A program made the position numbers and the translations under genes. Of a stretch of 64,000 nucleotides of DNA, positions 8,895 to 17,674 are shown piece by piece. Positions within the stretch are counted from its first letter, which is position 1. Each line of letters opens with the position of its first letter. The notes under the pieces were generated by a model. The model saw only the letters and a program-made list of their open reading frames with translations. It was not told the DNA's origin and searched no databases. The DNA is from Rhodoblastus acidophilus (GTDB lineage: Bacteria > Pseudomonadota > Alphaproteobacteria > Rhizobiales > Beijerinckiaceae). The DNA lies in assembly GCF_025961575.1 (NCBI RefSeq), contig NZ_JAOQNX010000011.1:62001-126000 (forward strand). Direction: 5' to 3'.

Positions 8895-9422
8895 GCTGCT
8901 CAGGCCAATCAGCGCGTCAGCCTGCGCGTTTACGCCGACCGTCTCGTCGTTGTCGCCGAAGGCAAAGTGATTTGCGAGCACCCGCGCGTCATCGAGCGCT
9001 CCCATCACGTCCGCGGTCGGACGATCTACGACTGGCGCCATTATCTGGCGGTGATCCAGCGCAAGCCCGGCGCCCTGGGCAACGGCGCGCCCTTTCTTGA
9101 GATGCCGGACGCCTTCAAACGGCTGCAACAGCATCTGCTCAAACGGCCCGGCGGCGACCGCGAGATGGCGGAGATACTCGCCCTGGTTCTCCAGCACGAC
9201 GAGCAGGCGGTGCTGTGCGCCGTCGAGATGGCCGTCAACGACGACGCGCCCACCAAGACGCATGTCCTCAACCTGCTTCACCGGTTGGTCGACGGCAAGG
9301 CACCAGAGGTCGCCAAGGTCGAGGCCCCGCCGGCCCTGACGCTGACCAAGGAGCCCCGCGCCGACGTCGAGCGCTATGACACGCTGCGCAAAGCCGAGCA
9401 GGAGGCGCGCCATGCGTCATGA
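8895..9422 (+). pseudogene. istA: IS21-family transposase IstA, C-terminal fragment
   Basis: An open frame of 175 codons lacking a proper start begins right at the IS5 right end. It reads ANQRVSLRVYADRLVVVAEG, then HPRVIERSHHVRGRTIYDWR, LAVIQRKPGALGNGAPF and ALVLQHDEQAVLCAVEMAVN, all typical of the last third of IstA after the DDE core. The N-terminal HTH and catalytic domain are absent, and no matching 5' piece is present on the other side of the IS5 copy. Its stop overlaps the istB start (CATGCGTCATGA), the normal IS21 arrangement. Confidence 0.88.
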
Positions 9423-9992
9423 TCTGGCCAGCGCCGCCATCGTCATCACGCTGCGCAGTCTGAAAATGTCCGGCATGGCGCAGGCCCTCGCCGATCTCAT
9501 GGAGCTGGGTTCGCCGGCGTTTGAAGCAGCCATGCCCATTCTCTCTCAGCTGCTCAAGGCAGAAACCGCCGAGCGCGACGTGCGCTCCGTCGCCAACAGG
9601 ATCAAGGCGGCGCGCTTTCCAGCCTACAAGGATCTGGCCGGGTTCGACTTCGCCTCCAGCGAGGCCAACGAAGCCCTGGTGCGTCAGCTCCACCGCTGCA
9701 CGTTCATCGACAACGCCGACAACGTCGTCCTGATCGGCGGACCCGGCGCCGGAAAGACGCATATCGCGACCGCGCTTGGCGTCCAGGCCATCGAAAGTGA
9801 CCGCAAGAAGGTCCGCTTCTTCTCGACGGTCGACCTCGTCAACGCCCTGGAGCAGGAGAAGGCGCAGGGAAATCAGGGCAGATCGCCGAGCGGCTGGCGC
9901 GCTGCGACCTGATCATCCTGGATGAACTCGGCTATCTGCCGTTCAGCGCCTCCGGCGGCGCGCTGCTGTTCCATCTCCTGAGCCGGCTTTAG
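9412..9992 (+). pseudogene. istB: IS21-family ATPase IstB, frameshifted and truncated
   Basis: IstB is the AAA+ helper that selects the IS21 target. The first frame has LKMSGMAQALADLMELG and the Walker A motif GGPGAGKTHIATALG, then LVNALEQEKAQG. At about 9870 the homology moves to the -1 frame (GQIAERLARCDLIILDELGY, containing Walker B) and stops after LFHLLSRL at 9990-9992, short of the usual C-terminal region with the sensor motifs. The tail has been replaced by an IS30 fragment. Non-functional as it stands. Confidence 0.85.
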
Positions 9993-9993
9993 C

Positions 9994-10476
9994 GCGGAGG
10001 CCGGACATTGGGAGGGCGATCTCATCATCTGCAAGCACGCCAGGCCCGTCCTCGTCCTGCATGAGCGCAAGTCGCGCCTGACGCTCGCGGCAAGGCTCGC
10101 CGGAAAAAGCGCGGCGGAGACGATCTCCGCCATGCTCGCCGTGTTCGGCCGCATCGACCCATCCTTGCGAAAGTCGATCACCTTCGACAACGACACTGCG
10201 TTCGCCAGACACACATTGTTGCGCGACATGCGCGGCATGACAACCTGGTTCTGCGATGCATACGCCTCATGGCAGAAGGGCGGGATAGAAAACGCCAATG
10301 GCCGATTACGCCGATGGCTGCCTCGCGACATCAATCTTGATCGCCTGACCGATGACGAAATCCAGGAAATCGTCCTCACCGCCAATCTCACGCCGAGAAA
10401 ATGCCTGGCCTACAAAACCCCATTCCAAGCCATCCTTGCCGAACTCGGGAAGGACGTCCAAATTCGTTTCGCTTAA
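9994..10476 (+). pseudogene. IS30-family transposase, C-terminal fragment
   Basis: From 9994 an open frame reads AEAGHWEGDLIICKHARPVL, carrying the first catalytic Asp (EGD), then SITFDNDTAFARH with the second Asp and WQKGGIENANGRLRRWLPRD with the catalytic Glu, ending at 10476. The complete DDE core and C-terminus are therefore present, but the N-terminal HTH region of IS30 transposases is missing and the upstream sequence is istB. A start inside (ATG 10132) would remove the first Asp, so this is a broken gene. Confidence 0.87.
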
Positions 10477-10899
10477 CCGTTGCGCTTCGCGCTGGAATCC
10501 AGGCTGCGCATAGGCGTAGACATAGATGTTGCTATCCATGTCCAATCATTACCAAACGAGCGCCTCGGGCCGCCAGAATGGTGTCCGGTGTACGCTTACA
10601 CCGCAATGCTGTGAGACTTTGCGGCCTCCATCTCGAAGACTGTGGTGAAACCGCTGGTTGGCTGGATGAGCATGAACGCATGAACAAAATGTCGAACCAG
10701 TGGTTTCCAAGAAAAAGTCGTATTGGGCTCCTTCCACAAGGGGGGCATTGCAGGCGATAGTTCCCCTGCCATCCGAGTTAACGTTAAATAAGATTAAACA
10801 AGCGCAACGCCCTAAATGAAGCTATCTTGTCTTAAGTTCACTGGCGGACGAATGATCGTCGCTAGCGATTTTTGTTTCGCGCGCGTTCCAAGGTGGCGC
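10477..10899. other. Spacer between IS30 fragment and rcdA, with a TTAA cluster
   Basis: No gene is supported over these 423 bases; the open frames are short and lack ribosome-binding sites or recognisable domains. Near the 3' end, 10777-10798 contains three TTAA tetramers (10778, 10784, 10794), about 100 bases before the rcdA start. CtrA sites are TTAA-N7-TTAA; here the closest pair is separated by 6, so the match is imperfect. Confidence 0.4.
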
Positions 10900-11421
10900 A
10901 TGTCTCAGTTTATGCAACATGACAACGGCGAACCCGTTTCTTTTGTGGCCCGTCTTGCCTCATCGGAGGCATTCAAGGCCATGTTCCGCGAAGGCATGAC
11001 CTTAGTCGAAGACGCTGCGGCCTATCTCGATGGGCCGGGACGTGAACAGGCGCGCGAACTTGGACGAAATGAATCTCTGGCCTATGCGGCAGAAAGTATG
11101 AGACTTACCACGCGCTTGATGCAGCTAGCGTCATGGCTATTGTTGCAGCGTGCGGTGAACGAAGGCGAGTTGACATTCGAGCAAGCGTTATCAGAGAAGC
11201 GCAAGGTCAAGCTGTCTCAACAGGATTTGGCTACCTCTTCGGAGGTTTTTGAAAGGCTTCCTCACGACTTGCAGGCCCTCGTTGGGGAGTCGCTACGGTT
11301 GCAAGCGCGCGTGATTCACCTTGATCAACTCCTGTACCTCAACCCGCAGAACTCTGTATCAAGCTCCCAGGAGAGCCCGGTCAACGAGCAGTTGGCACGT
11401 CTTCGCGCCGTTTTCGGTTGA
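10900..11421 (+). CDS. rcdA: RcdA-like protein (DUF1465), regulator of CtrA degradation
   Basis: A 173-residue DUF1465 protein. The family motifs are VSFVARLASSEAFKAMFREG, AAAYLDGPGREQARELGRN and YAAESMRLTTRLMQLASWLL. In Caulobacter RcdA is an adaptor that, with CpdR and ClpXP, helps degrade the cell-cycle regulator CtrA. I chose ATG 10900 (MSQFMQHDNGEPVSF) because AAGGTGG lies at the right distance; an upstream ATG at 10816 would add 28 residues with no family similarity. The gene is convergent with chvG. Confidence 0.85.
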   Translation: MSQFMQHDNGEPVSFVARLASSEAFKAMFREGMTLVEDAAAYLDGPGREQARELGRNESLAYAAESMRLTTRLMQLASWLLLQRAVNEGELTFEQALSEKRKVKLSQQDLATSSEVFERLPHDLQALVGESLRLQARVIHLDQLLYLNPQNSVSSSQESPVNEQLARLRAVFG

Positions 11422-11502
11422 AACTACGACGAACGCTAACAGCAACCGCCGATGATCGAACCATAGCCTTCTCTGTGCAATGGGATAAGCTTGGTGTGCA
11501 AC

Positions 11503-13296
11503 CTATTCACTTGTCCCGAAAACGCGGGTCATTTCAGCCGGCAGGAACACGACGAAACGTGCGCCAACAACATTGCCGAAACTATCGATCCGATTGCTTG
11601 CTTGAATAGAACCACCGTGAGCTTCGACGATTTGCCGCGATATGGATAGTCCTAACCCCGAATTGTTCCCGAAACTCTGATTTGGTCTGTCAGTATAAAA
11701 TCGTTCAAAAATTCGCTCAAAAGCGTGTGCCGGGATCCCTGGGCCGTTATCTTCCACGTTGATGTTGTACCCGGGTGCACGACGTTGGATATCGAGAAGT
11801 CTTTCTGCACGAGCTATCGAGACTCGAACTTCTTCACCAGCGGGCGAAAAGCTTCGTGCATTATCGATGAGGTTATTGAAAACCTGAGCTAAGCGCGACT
11901 TGTGTCCGTCAATAAACATATCTTTGCAGTTCTGCGCTATAGCAAGTACAACTCGTACATCGTCTCCCCGATCAACTTGGTTCGATATTTCGACGATTGC
12001 CTGAAGCAATTCGGAGATATCGATGCGTTCAAGGTCGTCACGCGCCAACTCCGCATCTAGGCGCGACGCATCGGAAATATCTGATATCAGACGATCTAGT
12101 CGCCTCACGTCATGCTGTATGACTTCCAGCAAGCGATCACGCGACGCTTGCGTCTTTGCAATTGGTAGAGTTTCGACGGCGCTACGAAGGGAAGTAAGGG
12201 GGTTTTTCAGTTCGTGCGCGACGTCCGCTGCGAAACGTTCGATTGCCTCCATGCGGTTCAAAAGCGCAGTTGTCATATCGCGCAGGGCGCCTGATAGTAA
12301 GCCGATCTCATCATCGCGCGTGGTGAAGTCTGGAATCTGGGCTCGTGACGTCACGCCCCGCCTCACGCCTTCCGCGGCGGTTACCAGTCGGCGGATGGGT
12401 TCCGCGATCGCGCCGGCGAGAGCCGCAGATAGCAAGACCATCACCGTCGCCGACACCAGAAATATGCTAAATATGGCTCGGCGCTCAGATGCTATGATTC
12501 CATCTATGTCGCCGCCTTGCGTCGACAACAGGAGAGCGCCGCGAATGGTGCGGAATCGTTGTATTGGCGTGGCCACTGAAATGACGGTTTCGCCCTGGGT
12601 GTTGCGTCTAACCGCAGTTTGAGATTTCCCCTTAAGAGCGTTCGCGATTTCAGGGTAACCCTTGCCATTGGCGGCGCCAATGTCCCGATAGAGCGGCAAA
12701 CGAGCGAAGTTGAATCCGCCTTGCAGGAAATCCTGGAGATCGCGAAGCCATTGCGGCTTATCCGTTTGACCTTGGGGCGGTAAATCAAAGCGTAGGATGT
12801 TCGAACGCGCGGCGAGCGAATGCGAATCCATCAACATATATCCATCCCGGTCATAGATCCGGGCGCGGGTTCGCGTGGGTGAAACAAGGCGTCGCAATAA
12901 AGGGCCCACGCGGTCCGGGTTGATGGAAAATTCCAGGGCCGGTGAGGTTTCGTCGTTGACCCCGTAGCTTTGCCCAGGCGCGAGCTTCAGAAGTTTTTCC
13001 GGATCAATCGTTATGGCATCCGCATCGACGGTCGCCGACGCGGCGATCGCCGCCGCGATGATCTCGCTCTGGGTCTGCAGGCTCTGCACACGCGCGTCGA
13101 TGAGTCCTTCTCGAAATTGATTGAGGTAAAGAAATCCGACCAGAAGCGCGACCAAGCCGCCAAGGTTGAGCAGGATAATTCTGCGAGTGAGAGGCGAGGA
13201 AATACGAGATAGCAAGCCCCGCCATAGCGAACGAAACGCGGCCGCGCGTCGCTTTGATCTGGGTTTACTGGATATTGCGGCCGCAAACTTCTTCAT
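11503..13296 (-). CDS. chvG: Sensor histidine kinase ChvG (ExoS/BvrS type)
   Basis: A 597-residue inner-membrane kinase. An N-terminal membrane segment (about residues 38-60, IILLNLGGLVALLVGFLYL) and a second one (about 270-295) flank a periplasmic sensor domain of roughly 200 residues. HAMP follows (AEPIRRLVTAAEGVRRG), then the phospho-accepting box FAADVAHELKNPLTSLRSAV, N-box VFNNLIDNARSF, G1 DNGPGIP and G2 GLGLSISRQIVEAHGG. In rhizobia and Brucella this kinase senses acid and envelope signals and controls exopolysaccharide and outer-membrane genes. It is transcribed behind chvI with a 43-base gap. Confidence 0.93.
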   Translation of the reverse strand: MKKFAAAISSKPRSKRRAAAFRSLWRGLLSRISSPLTRRIILLNLGGLVALLVGFLYLNQFREGLIDARVQSLQTQSEIIAAAIAASATVDADAITIDPEKLLKLAPGQSYGVNDETSPALEFSINPDRVGPLLRRLVSPTRTRARIYDRDGYMLMDSHSLAARSNILRFDLPPQGQTDKPQWLRDLQDFLQGGFNFARLPLYRDIGAANGKGYPEIANALKGKSQTAVRRNTQGETVISVATPIQRFRTIRGALLLSTQGGDIDGIIASERRAIFSIFLVSATVMVLLSAALAGAIAEPIRRLVTAAEGVRRGVTSRAQIPDFTTRDDEIGLLSGALRDMTTALLNRMEAIERFAADVAHELKNPLTSLRSAVETLPIAKTQASRDRLLEVIQHDVRRLDRLISDISDASRLDAELARDDLERIDISELLQAIVEISNQVDRGDDVRVVLAIAQNCKDMFIDGHKSRLAQVFNNLIDNARSFSPAGEEVRVSIARAERLLDIQRRAPGYNINVEDNGPGIPAHAFERIFERFYTDRPNQSFGNNSGLGLSISRQIVEAHGGSIQASNRIDSFGNVVGARFVVFLPAEMTRVFGTSE

Positions 13297-13339
13297 GCTT
13301 CAACCGGCGCCGCATCCGTCGTCCAAAATCACTCTGAGC

Positions 13340-14038
13340 TCAGCCTTCCTTGAACCGGTATCCCACTCCGTAAAGGGTTTCGATCATTTCGAAGTCGTCG
13401 TCAGCTTGCTTAAATTTTTTTCGCAACCGCTTGATGTGGCTGTCAATTGTGCGGTCGTCGACATAAACCTGATCGTCGTACGCCGCATCCATCAGCGCGT
13501 TGCGGCTCTTTACGACGCCCGGACGCGTCGCGAGCGCTTGAAGAATGAGGAATTCGGTCACGGTCAACGTGACTTGTTCACCTTTCCAGGTGCAAGCGTG
13601 TCGCTCAGGGTCCATTCTGAGATGACCGCGCTCAAGGATCTTCGCCTCGGTTTCCTTTTGTGCGGCCGCTTCCTTCGGACTTGCTCGTCTCAATATGGCC
13701 TTGACTCGTTCCACCAGCAATCGCTGGGAAAACGGCTTCCGAATGAAGTCGTCGGCCCCCATTTTCAGGCCGAACAATTCGTCGATTTCCTCGTCTTTCG
13801 AGGTGAGGAAAATCACCGGAAGGTCGGATTTCTGGCGCAGGCGCCGTAGCAGCTCCATTCCATCCATGCGCGGCATCTTGATGTCGAAGATCGCCATATC
13901 TGGAGGATTGTTTTTCAATCCTTCGAGCGCCGCCATTCCGTCATTGTAGGTTTGGACGCGATAGCCCTCTCCCTCGAGAGCTATCGAAACCGAAGCGAGG
14001 ATGTTTCGATCGTCGTCGACAAGCGCGATGGTTGGCAT
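13340..14038 (-). CDS. chvI: Response regulator ChvI (BvrR type)
   Basis: An OmpR-family regulator of 232 residues. The receiver domain contains the acidic pair in LVDDDRN, the phosphorylated Asp in [13 protein letters not shown] (about residue 53) and the Lys in FLTSKDEE; the C-terminal winged helix includes [20 protein letters not shown] and [16 protein letters not shown] set the start at ATG 14038 ([12 protein letters not shown]), preceded by AAGAGGG; a longer frame upstream has no family similarity. With ChvG it forms the envelope-stress system that is essential or important in many Hyphomicrobiales. Confidence 0.95.
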   Translation of the reverse strand: MPTIALVDDDRNILASVSIALEGEGYRVQTYNDGMAALEGLKNNPPDMAIFDIKMPRMDGMELLRRLRQKSDLPVIFLTSKDEEIDELFGLKMGADDFIRKPFSQRLLVERVKAILRRASPKEAAAQKETEAKILERGHLRMDPERHACTWKGEQVTLTVTEFLILQALATRPGVVKSRNALMDAAYDDQVYVDDRTIDSHIKRLRKKFKQADDDFEMIETLYGVGYRFKEG

Positions 14039-14268
14039 GATAGCCCTCTTTTCATCATACTCCGACACCGGAATTTTAGCTCCGAGCAGACAATATAATA
14101 GCGTTGGCCCGGAATTCACGCTGAATTGAGTGAACGCGGCATGAACGGTTCAGGTCTCGTCGAAGCGGAAAGAACGCGTCGAACTGCTCAGTGGCTGTTA
14201 TCGAATTCCGGCGCAGCCTGTAAAGGCCGTCATTGTGCGCTCTTCCTGAGCTTCGCATGGCTTCCACG

Positions 14269-14297
14269 TTGCCTTTCAACGCCAGCCGGCGTATATA
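14269..14297 (+). promoter_or_regulatory. Putative sigma-70 promoter of trcR
   Basis: TTGCCT (14269-14274), a 17-base spacer, and TATATA (14292-14297) match housekeeping promoter geometry. Transcription would begin near 14304, about 100 bases before the trcR start. The leader contains a small hairpin (GAGGC-TCC-GCCTC near 14329-14341) and a good Shine-Dalgarno sequence, AGGAG, before the ATG. Confidence 0.5.
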
Positions 14298-14403
14298 AAA
14301 CAAATTCCCGTCATGTATGGAAATTTGAGGCTCCGCCTCAGCCGGGCTGGTCCGGGCGCGATGGCGCGCGGGCGGCGAGACGAAGAGATTCTAGGAGACG
14401 ACG

Positions 14404-15120
14404 ATGAGCAATGCCCCGCTCATGCCAAAGGCCACCGCCATATGGCTTGTTGAGAATACCTCTCTGACGTTTGATCAGATTGCGGAGTTTTGCAAGTTGC
14501 ATCCTCTTGAGGTCAAGGGCATCGCCGATGGTGAGGTGGGCGCCGGGATTCGAGGCCTTGACCCAATCACTTCCGGTCAATTGACACGTGAGGAAATCGA
14601 GAAGGCTGAAAAGAACGCATCTCATCCGCTCAGGCTCGCCGTGTCCAAGGTTCGTCTCCCGGAACCCAAGCGGCATCGCGGTCCGCGTTACACACCTTTG
14701 TCTCGTCGGCAGGATCGCCCGAATGCAATTCTCTGGCTGGTCCGCAATCATCCGGAACTTAGGGACGCGCAGATCATGCGGCTGGCTGGGACGACCAAGA
14801 ACACGATCGCCGCTATTCGTGATCGGACACATTGGAATTCTGCTTCGTTGACGCCGATGGATCCTGTGACCCTGGGGTTGTGCTCACAGATCGACCTGGA
14901 CTTCGAGGTACAGCGCGCCGCCAAGGAGCGTCCGGGTTTGGTTCAGGATCAAGGCCCAACCTTGGCTCCGGCGGAAGAAACCACCCAGCCCTATTACTAT
15001 GAGCCTGTCTCCCAGGAGGAGGTTTTCGGCTCCACAGCAAAGAAGCCGGTCGAGCAAGAAGATGAATTCGACGTCGAATCGGTGTTCGGCAAGCTCAAGG
15101 ATCTGAAAACTCGGGAATAA
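14404..15120 (+). CDS. trcR: TrcR-like cell-cycle transcriptional regulator (DUF1013)
   Basis: A 238-residue DUF1013 protein beginning [20 protein letters not shown]. It carries two helix-turn-helix-like regions: [20 protein letters not shown] near residue 20-40, and [20 protein letters not shown] near 118-137, followed by [11 protein letters not shown]. In Caulobacter TrcR associates with RNA polymerase and promotes ctrA expression; the family is confined to alphaproteobacteria. The C-terminal part (EEVFGS...[10 protein letters not shown]) is low-complexity and acidic. It lies 10 bases before ruvC, the usual context. Confidence 0.85.
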   Translation: MSNAPLMPKATAIWLVENTSLTFDQIAEFCKLHPLEVKGIADGEVGAGIRGLDPITSGQLTREEIEKAEKNASHPLRLAVSKVRLPEPKRHRGPRYTPLSRRQDRPNAILWLVRNHPELRDAQIMRLAGTTKNTIAAIRDRTHWNSASLTPMDPVTLGLCSQIDLDFEVQRAAKERPGLVQDQGPTLAPAEETTQPYYYEPVSQEEVFGSTAKKPVEQEDEFDVESVFGKLKDLKTRE

Positions 15121-15130
15121 GGCATTCGAA

Positions 15131-15643
15131 ATGCTGGGCGCCGTCCGCATCCTTGGCATCGACCCGGGACTGCGTCACACAGGTTGGGGCGTGATCGAGG
15201 CAGAAGGCGCGCGGCTCGCTTACGTCGCCTCAGGAGCGATCCACCCGCCCGCCGACGGAGATCTGGCGCTGCGATTGAGGGCGTTGCACGAAGCGCTTGC
15301 AGCCGTCGTGGCCGCTCATGAGCCGGACGAGGCGGCCGTTGAGGAGACCTTTGTCAATCGTGATCCGCAATCAGCCTTGAAACTCGGCCACGCGCGCGGA
15401 GTGGCTCTGGTTGTGCCGGCGCTCGCCGGAGTCGAGGTCTCTGAATATTCCGCTAATCTCGTCAAAAAGACCGTGGTTGGGGCGGGTCACGCCGCAAAAG
15501 CGCAAATCGCCATGATGGTCAAAGTGCTGCTACCGCGTAGCGACGCGCGGACCAACGACGCTGCGGATGCGCTCGCGGTGGCGATATGCCACGCTCAGCA
15601 TCGCGGCGCCCGAAAACGCGAGGCAATGCTTTTGAGCAAATGA
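15131..15643 (+). CDS. ruvC: Holliday junction resolvase RuvC
   Basis: A 170-residue endonuclease that cuts four-way junctions. The four catalytic acids are recognisable: Asp in [15 protein letters not shown], Glu in [20 protein letters not shown], and the C-terminal pair in [20 protein letters not shown]. First gene of ruvCAB, with the resolvase upstream of the RuvAB branch-migration motor as in many alphaproteobacteria. Length and start agree with the family. Confidence 0.97.
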   Translation: MLGAVRILGIDPGLRHTGWGVIEAEGARLAYVASGAIHPPADGDLALRLRALHEALAAVVAAHEPDEAAVEETFVNRDPQSALKLGHARGVALVVPALAGVEVSEYSANLVKKTVVGAGHAAKAQIAMMVKVLLPRSDARTNDAADALAVAICHAQHRGARKREAMLLSK

Positions 15644-15700
15644 ACGGAAGCGCCGCGTGCACGCAAATAAGGTAAACTGCGGCCGAATCGGGCGGCGAGG

Positions 15701-16315
15701 ATGATTGGAAAACTGAAGGGCGTGGTGGACTCATTGTACGAGGATCACTTGATCCTCGACGTGCACGGTGTGGGCTATGTTATCGCCTGCTCCAGTCGGA
15801 CATTGCAGAAATTGCCGGGTCCGGGCGAGGCTGCGGTCCTCGCGATCGAAACTCAGGTCCGTGAGGATTCCATAAGGCTGTTCGGCTTCCTTTCGGATGG
15901 AGAGCGAGACTGGTTCAGGTTGCTTCAGAACGTTCAGGGCGTCGGCTCCAAGGTCGCACTGGCGATTCTCTCCATTCTGCCCCCCTCTGAGCTCACGTCG
16001 GCCATCTCCTTGCAAGATAAGGCGGCGATTTCTCGCGCGCCGGGTGTCGGCCCAAAGCTTGCTGCGCGCATCGTTGCGGAGTTGAAGGACAAGGCTGGTG
16101 ATTTTGGTGCGGTTTCTCCGCAAGCCGCGGCGCTTGCCGGCGACTCGCTGCCAGGAGAGAACAGCGCCGCGGCGGAAGCAACATCGGCGCTGATCAATCT
16201 GGGTTACGCGCGCCCGCAGGCCGCCGCCGCGATCGCCGCAAGCCTTCGGGCGCTCGGTGAAGACGCCGAGACGAGCGCCCTGATTCGGCGCGGGCTTAGG
16301 GAGCTGGCGCAGTGA
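15701..16315 (+). CDS. ruvA: Holliday junction DNA-binding protein RuvA
   Basis: A 204-residue protein starting [20 protein letters not shown]. Domain I is an OB fold; domain II has helix-hairpin-helix motifs in [20 protein letters not shown] and [20 protein letters not shown]; domain III (from about residue 155, [20 protein letters not shown]) contacts RuvB. RuvA clamps the junction and recruits the RuvB ring. The ruvB GTG overlaps its stop codon by four bases. Confidence 0.97.
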   Translation: MIGKLKGVVDSLYEDHLILDVHGVGYVIACSSRTLQKLPGPGEAAVLAIETQVREDSIRLFGFLSDGERDWFRLLQNVQGVGSKVALAILSILPPSELTSAISLQDKAAISRAPGVGPKLAARIVAELKDKAGDFGAVSPQAAALAGDSLPGENSAAAEATSALINLGYARPQAAAAIAASLRALGEDAETSALIRRGLRELAQ

Positions 16316-17349
16316 CCCCGCCGCGGATGGTGTCGCCCGACAAGCGCCAGGACGACCTCGAGGCGTCGATCCGACCGCTGAACCTTGCCGATTTTACGGG
16401 TCAGGAAGCGGCGCGGAAAAATCTCAAGGTTTTCATTGAGGCCGCCAAGGCCCGCAACGACGCTCTGGATCACGTCTTGTTCGTTGGCCCTCCAGGGCTT
16501 GGCAAGACAACTTTGGCGCAGATTGTGGCCCGCGAGCTCGGCGTGAACTTCCGATCGACATCTGGTCCGGTCATCGCCAAGGCGGGGGACTTGGCCGCGC
16601 AGCTGACCAATCTCGAAGAGCGCGATGTTTTGTTTATTGACGAAATTCACCGCCTCAATCCTTCCGTTGAGGAAATTCTTTATCCCGCGATGGAGGATTT
16701 TCAGCTCGACCTAATCATTGGCGAGGGTCCGGCAGCGCGATCGGTGAAGATTGATTTGGCGCGGTTCACGCTGGTCGGCGCCACAACGCGCGCCGGCTTG
16801 CTGACGACTCCGTTGCGGGATCGATTCGGCATACCCGTGCGTATGAATTTCTACACCGTTGAGGAATTGCAGAGCATTGTGGCGCGCGGAGCCCGGGTGA
16901 TGAATTGCCCGATGAGTTCTGATGGCGCCAATGAGATCGCTCGCCGTTCCCGCGGGACACCGCGCATCGCCGGAAGGCTGCTGCGCAGGGTGCGCGATTT
17001 CGCCCTGGTAGATGGCGACCTCGAGGTGACCCGCGAAGTCGCTGACAGGGCCTTGAAACTCTTAGATGTCGACTCAATGGGTCTGGATCAGATGGACCGT
17101 CGATACCTCGACATGGTTGCTGTGAATTTTGGTGGCGGTCCCGTGGGCATTGAAACAATCGCAGCAGCTCTTTCGGAACCGCGGGACGCGATCGAAGACA
17201 TTATTGAGCCTTACCTGCTGCAACAGGGATTTCTGAACCGGACACCGCGAGGTCGTGTGCTCACGCCTCAGGCATTCAAGCATCTCGGCCTTGCCGTTCC
17301 CTCGCAGCAATCGTCTGAAGCCGGTCTTTTCCCGGATTCAGGAATTTAG
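16312..17349 (+). CDS. ruvB: Holliday junction branch-migration ATPase RuvB
   Basis: An AAA+ motor of 345 residues with a GTG start that overlaps the ruvA stop. It contains Walker [13 protein letters not shown], Walker [10 protein letters not shown], sensor 1 [11 protein letters not shown], the arginine-finger region LRDRFGIP and the C-terminal winged helix ([19 protein letters not shown]). It pumps DNA through the RuvA-bound junction. After ruvB, where other alphaproteobacteria often have ybgC and tol-pal, this genome has a DUF1192 gene. Confidence 0.97.
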   Translation: MTPPRMVSPDKRQDDLEASIRPLNLADFTGQEAARKNLKVFIEAAKARNDALDHVLFVGPPGLGKTTLAQIVARELGVNFRSTSGPVIAKAGDLAAQLTNLEERDVLFIDEIHRLNPSVEEILYPAMEDFQLDLIIGEGPAARSVKIDLARFTLVGATTRAGLLTTPLRDRFGIPVRMNFYTVEELQSIVARGARVMNCPMSSDGANEIARRSRGTPRIAGRLLRRVRDFALVDGDLEVTREVADRALKLLDVDSMGLDQMDRRYLDMVAVNFGGGPVGIETIAAALSEPRDAIEDIIEPYLLQQGFLNRTPRGRVLTPQAFKHLGLAVPSQQSSEAGLFPDSGI

Positions 17350-17443
17350 CGCTGCTTCGTATGGACGGTGGGCGCGCCCATGTTCAAAAAGAAGCTTGCA
17401 AGGTGTTGGCGATTACGCGCGCTCACTTGTCGGGAGGTTCTGG

Positions 17444-17656
17444 ATGGCGAGAGATGAAGATGATTTCTTCGCTGCGAGGAATTCAGTCAGCGTTCAACAC
17501 GCCATTGGCGAGCCCCTCGATGCCTTCTCGCTCGAAGAGCTTGCACGCCGGGTCGCCTTTTTACGAGCCGAAATTGAACGGATTGATGCCGAGATACATC
17601 GGAAAAAGGCATCACTTGATGTCGCCGCTGCCTTCTTCAAAAAGGGCTCGACTTGA
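17444..17656 (+). CDS. DUF1192 small protein
   Basis: A 70-residue protein, MARDEDDFFAARNSVSVQHA, with the DUF1192 core LEELARRVAFLRAEIERIDAEI, predicted to be a short coiled coil. The ATG is preceded by CGGGAGG. The family is widespread in Hyphomicrobiales and its role is unknown. Convergent with rpoN, with only 18 bases between stops. Confidence 0.8.
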   Translation: MARDEDDFFAARNSVSVQHAIGEPLDAFSLEELARRVAFLRAEIERIDAEIHRKKASLDVAAAFFKKGST

Positions 17657-17674
17657 AATGAATAAGGCTCGACG

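Noticed and set aside
10549-10737. A 62-codon minus-strand frame in the spacer before rcdA
   Set aside because: No ribosome-binding site, no similarity I can recognise, and placed next to IS debris.
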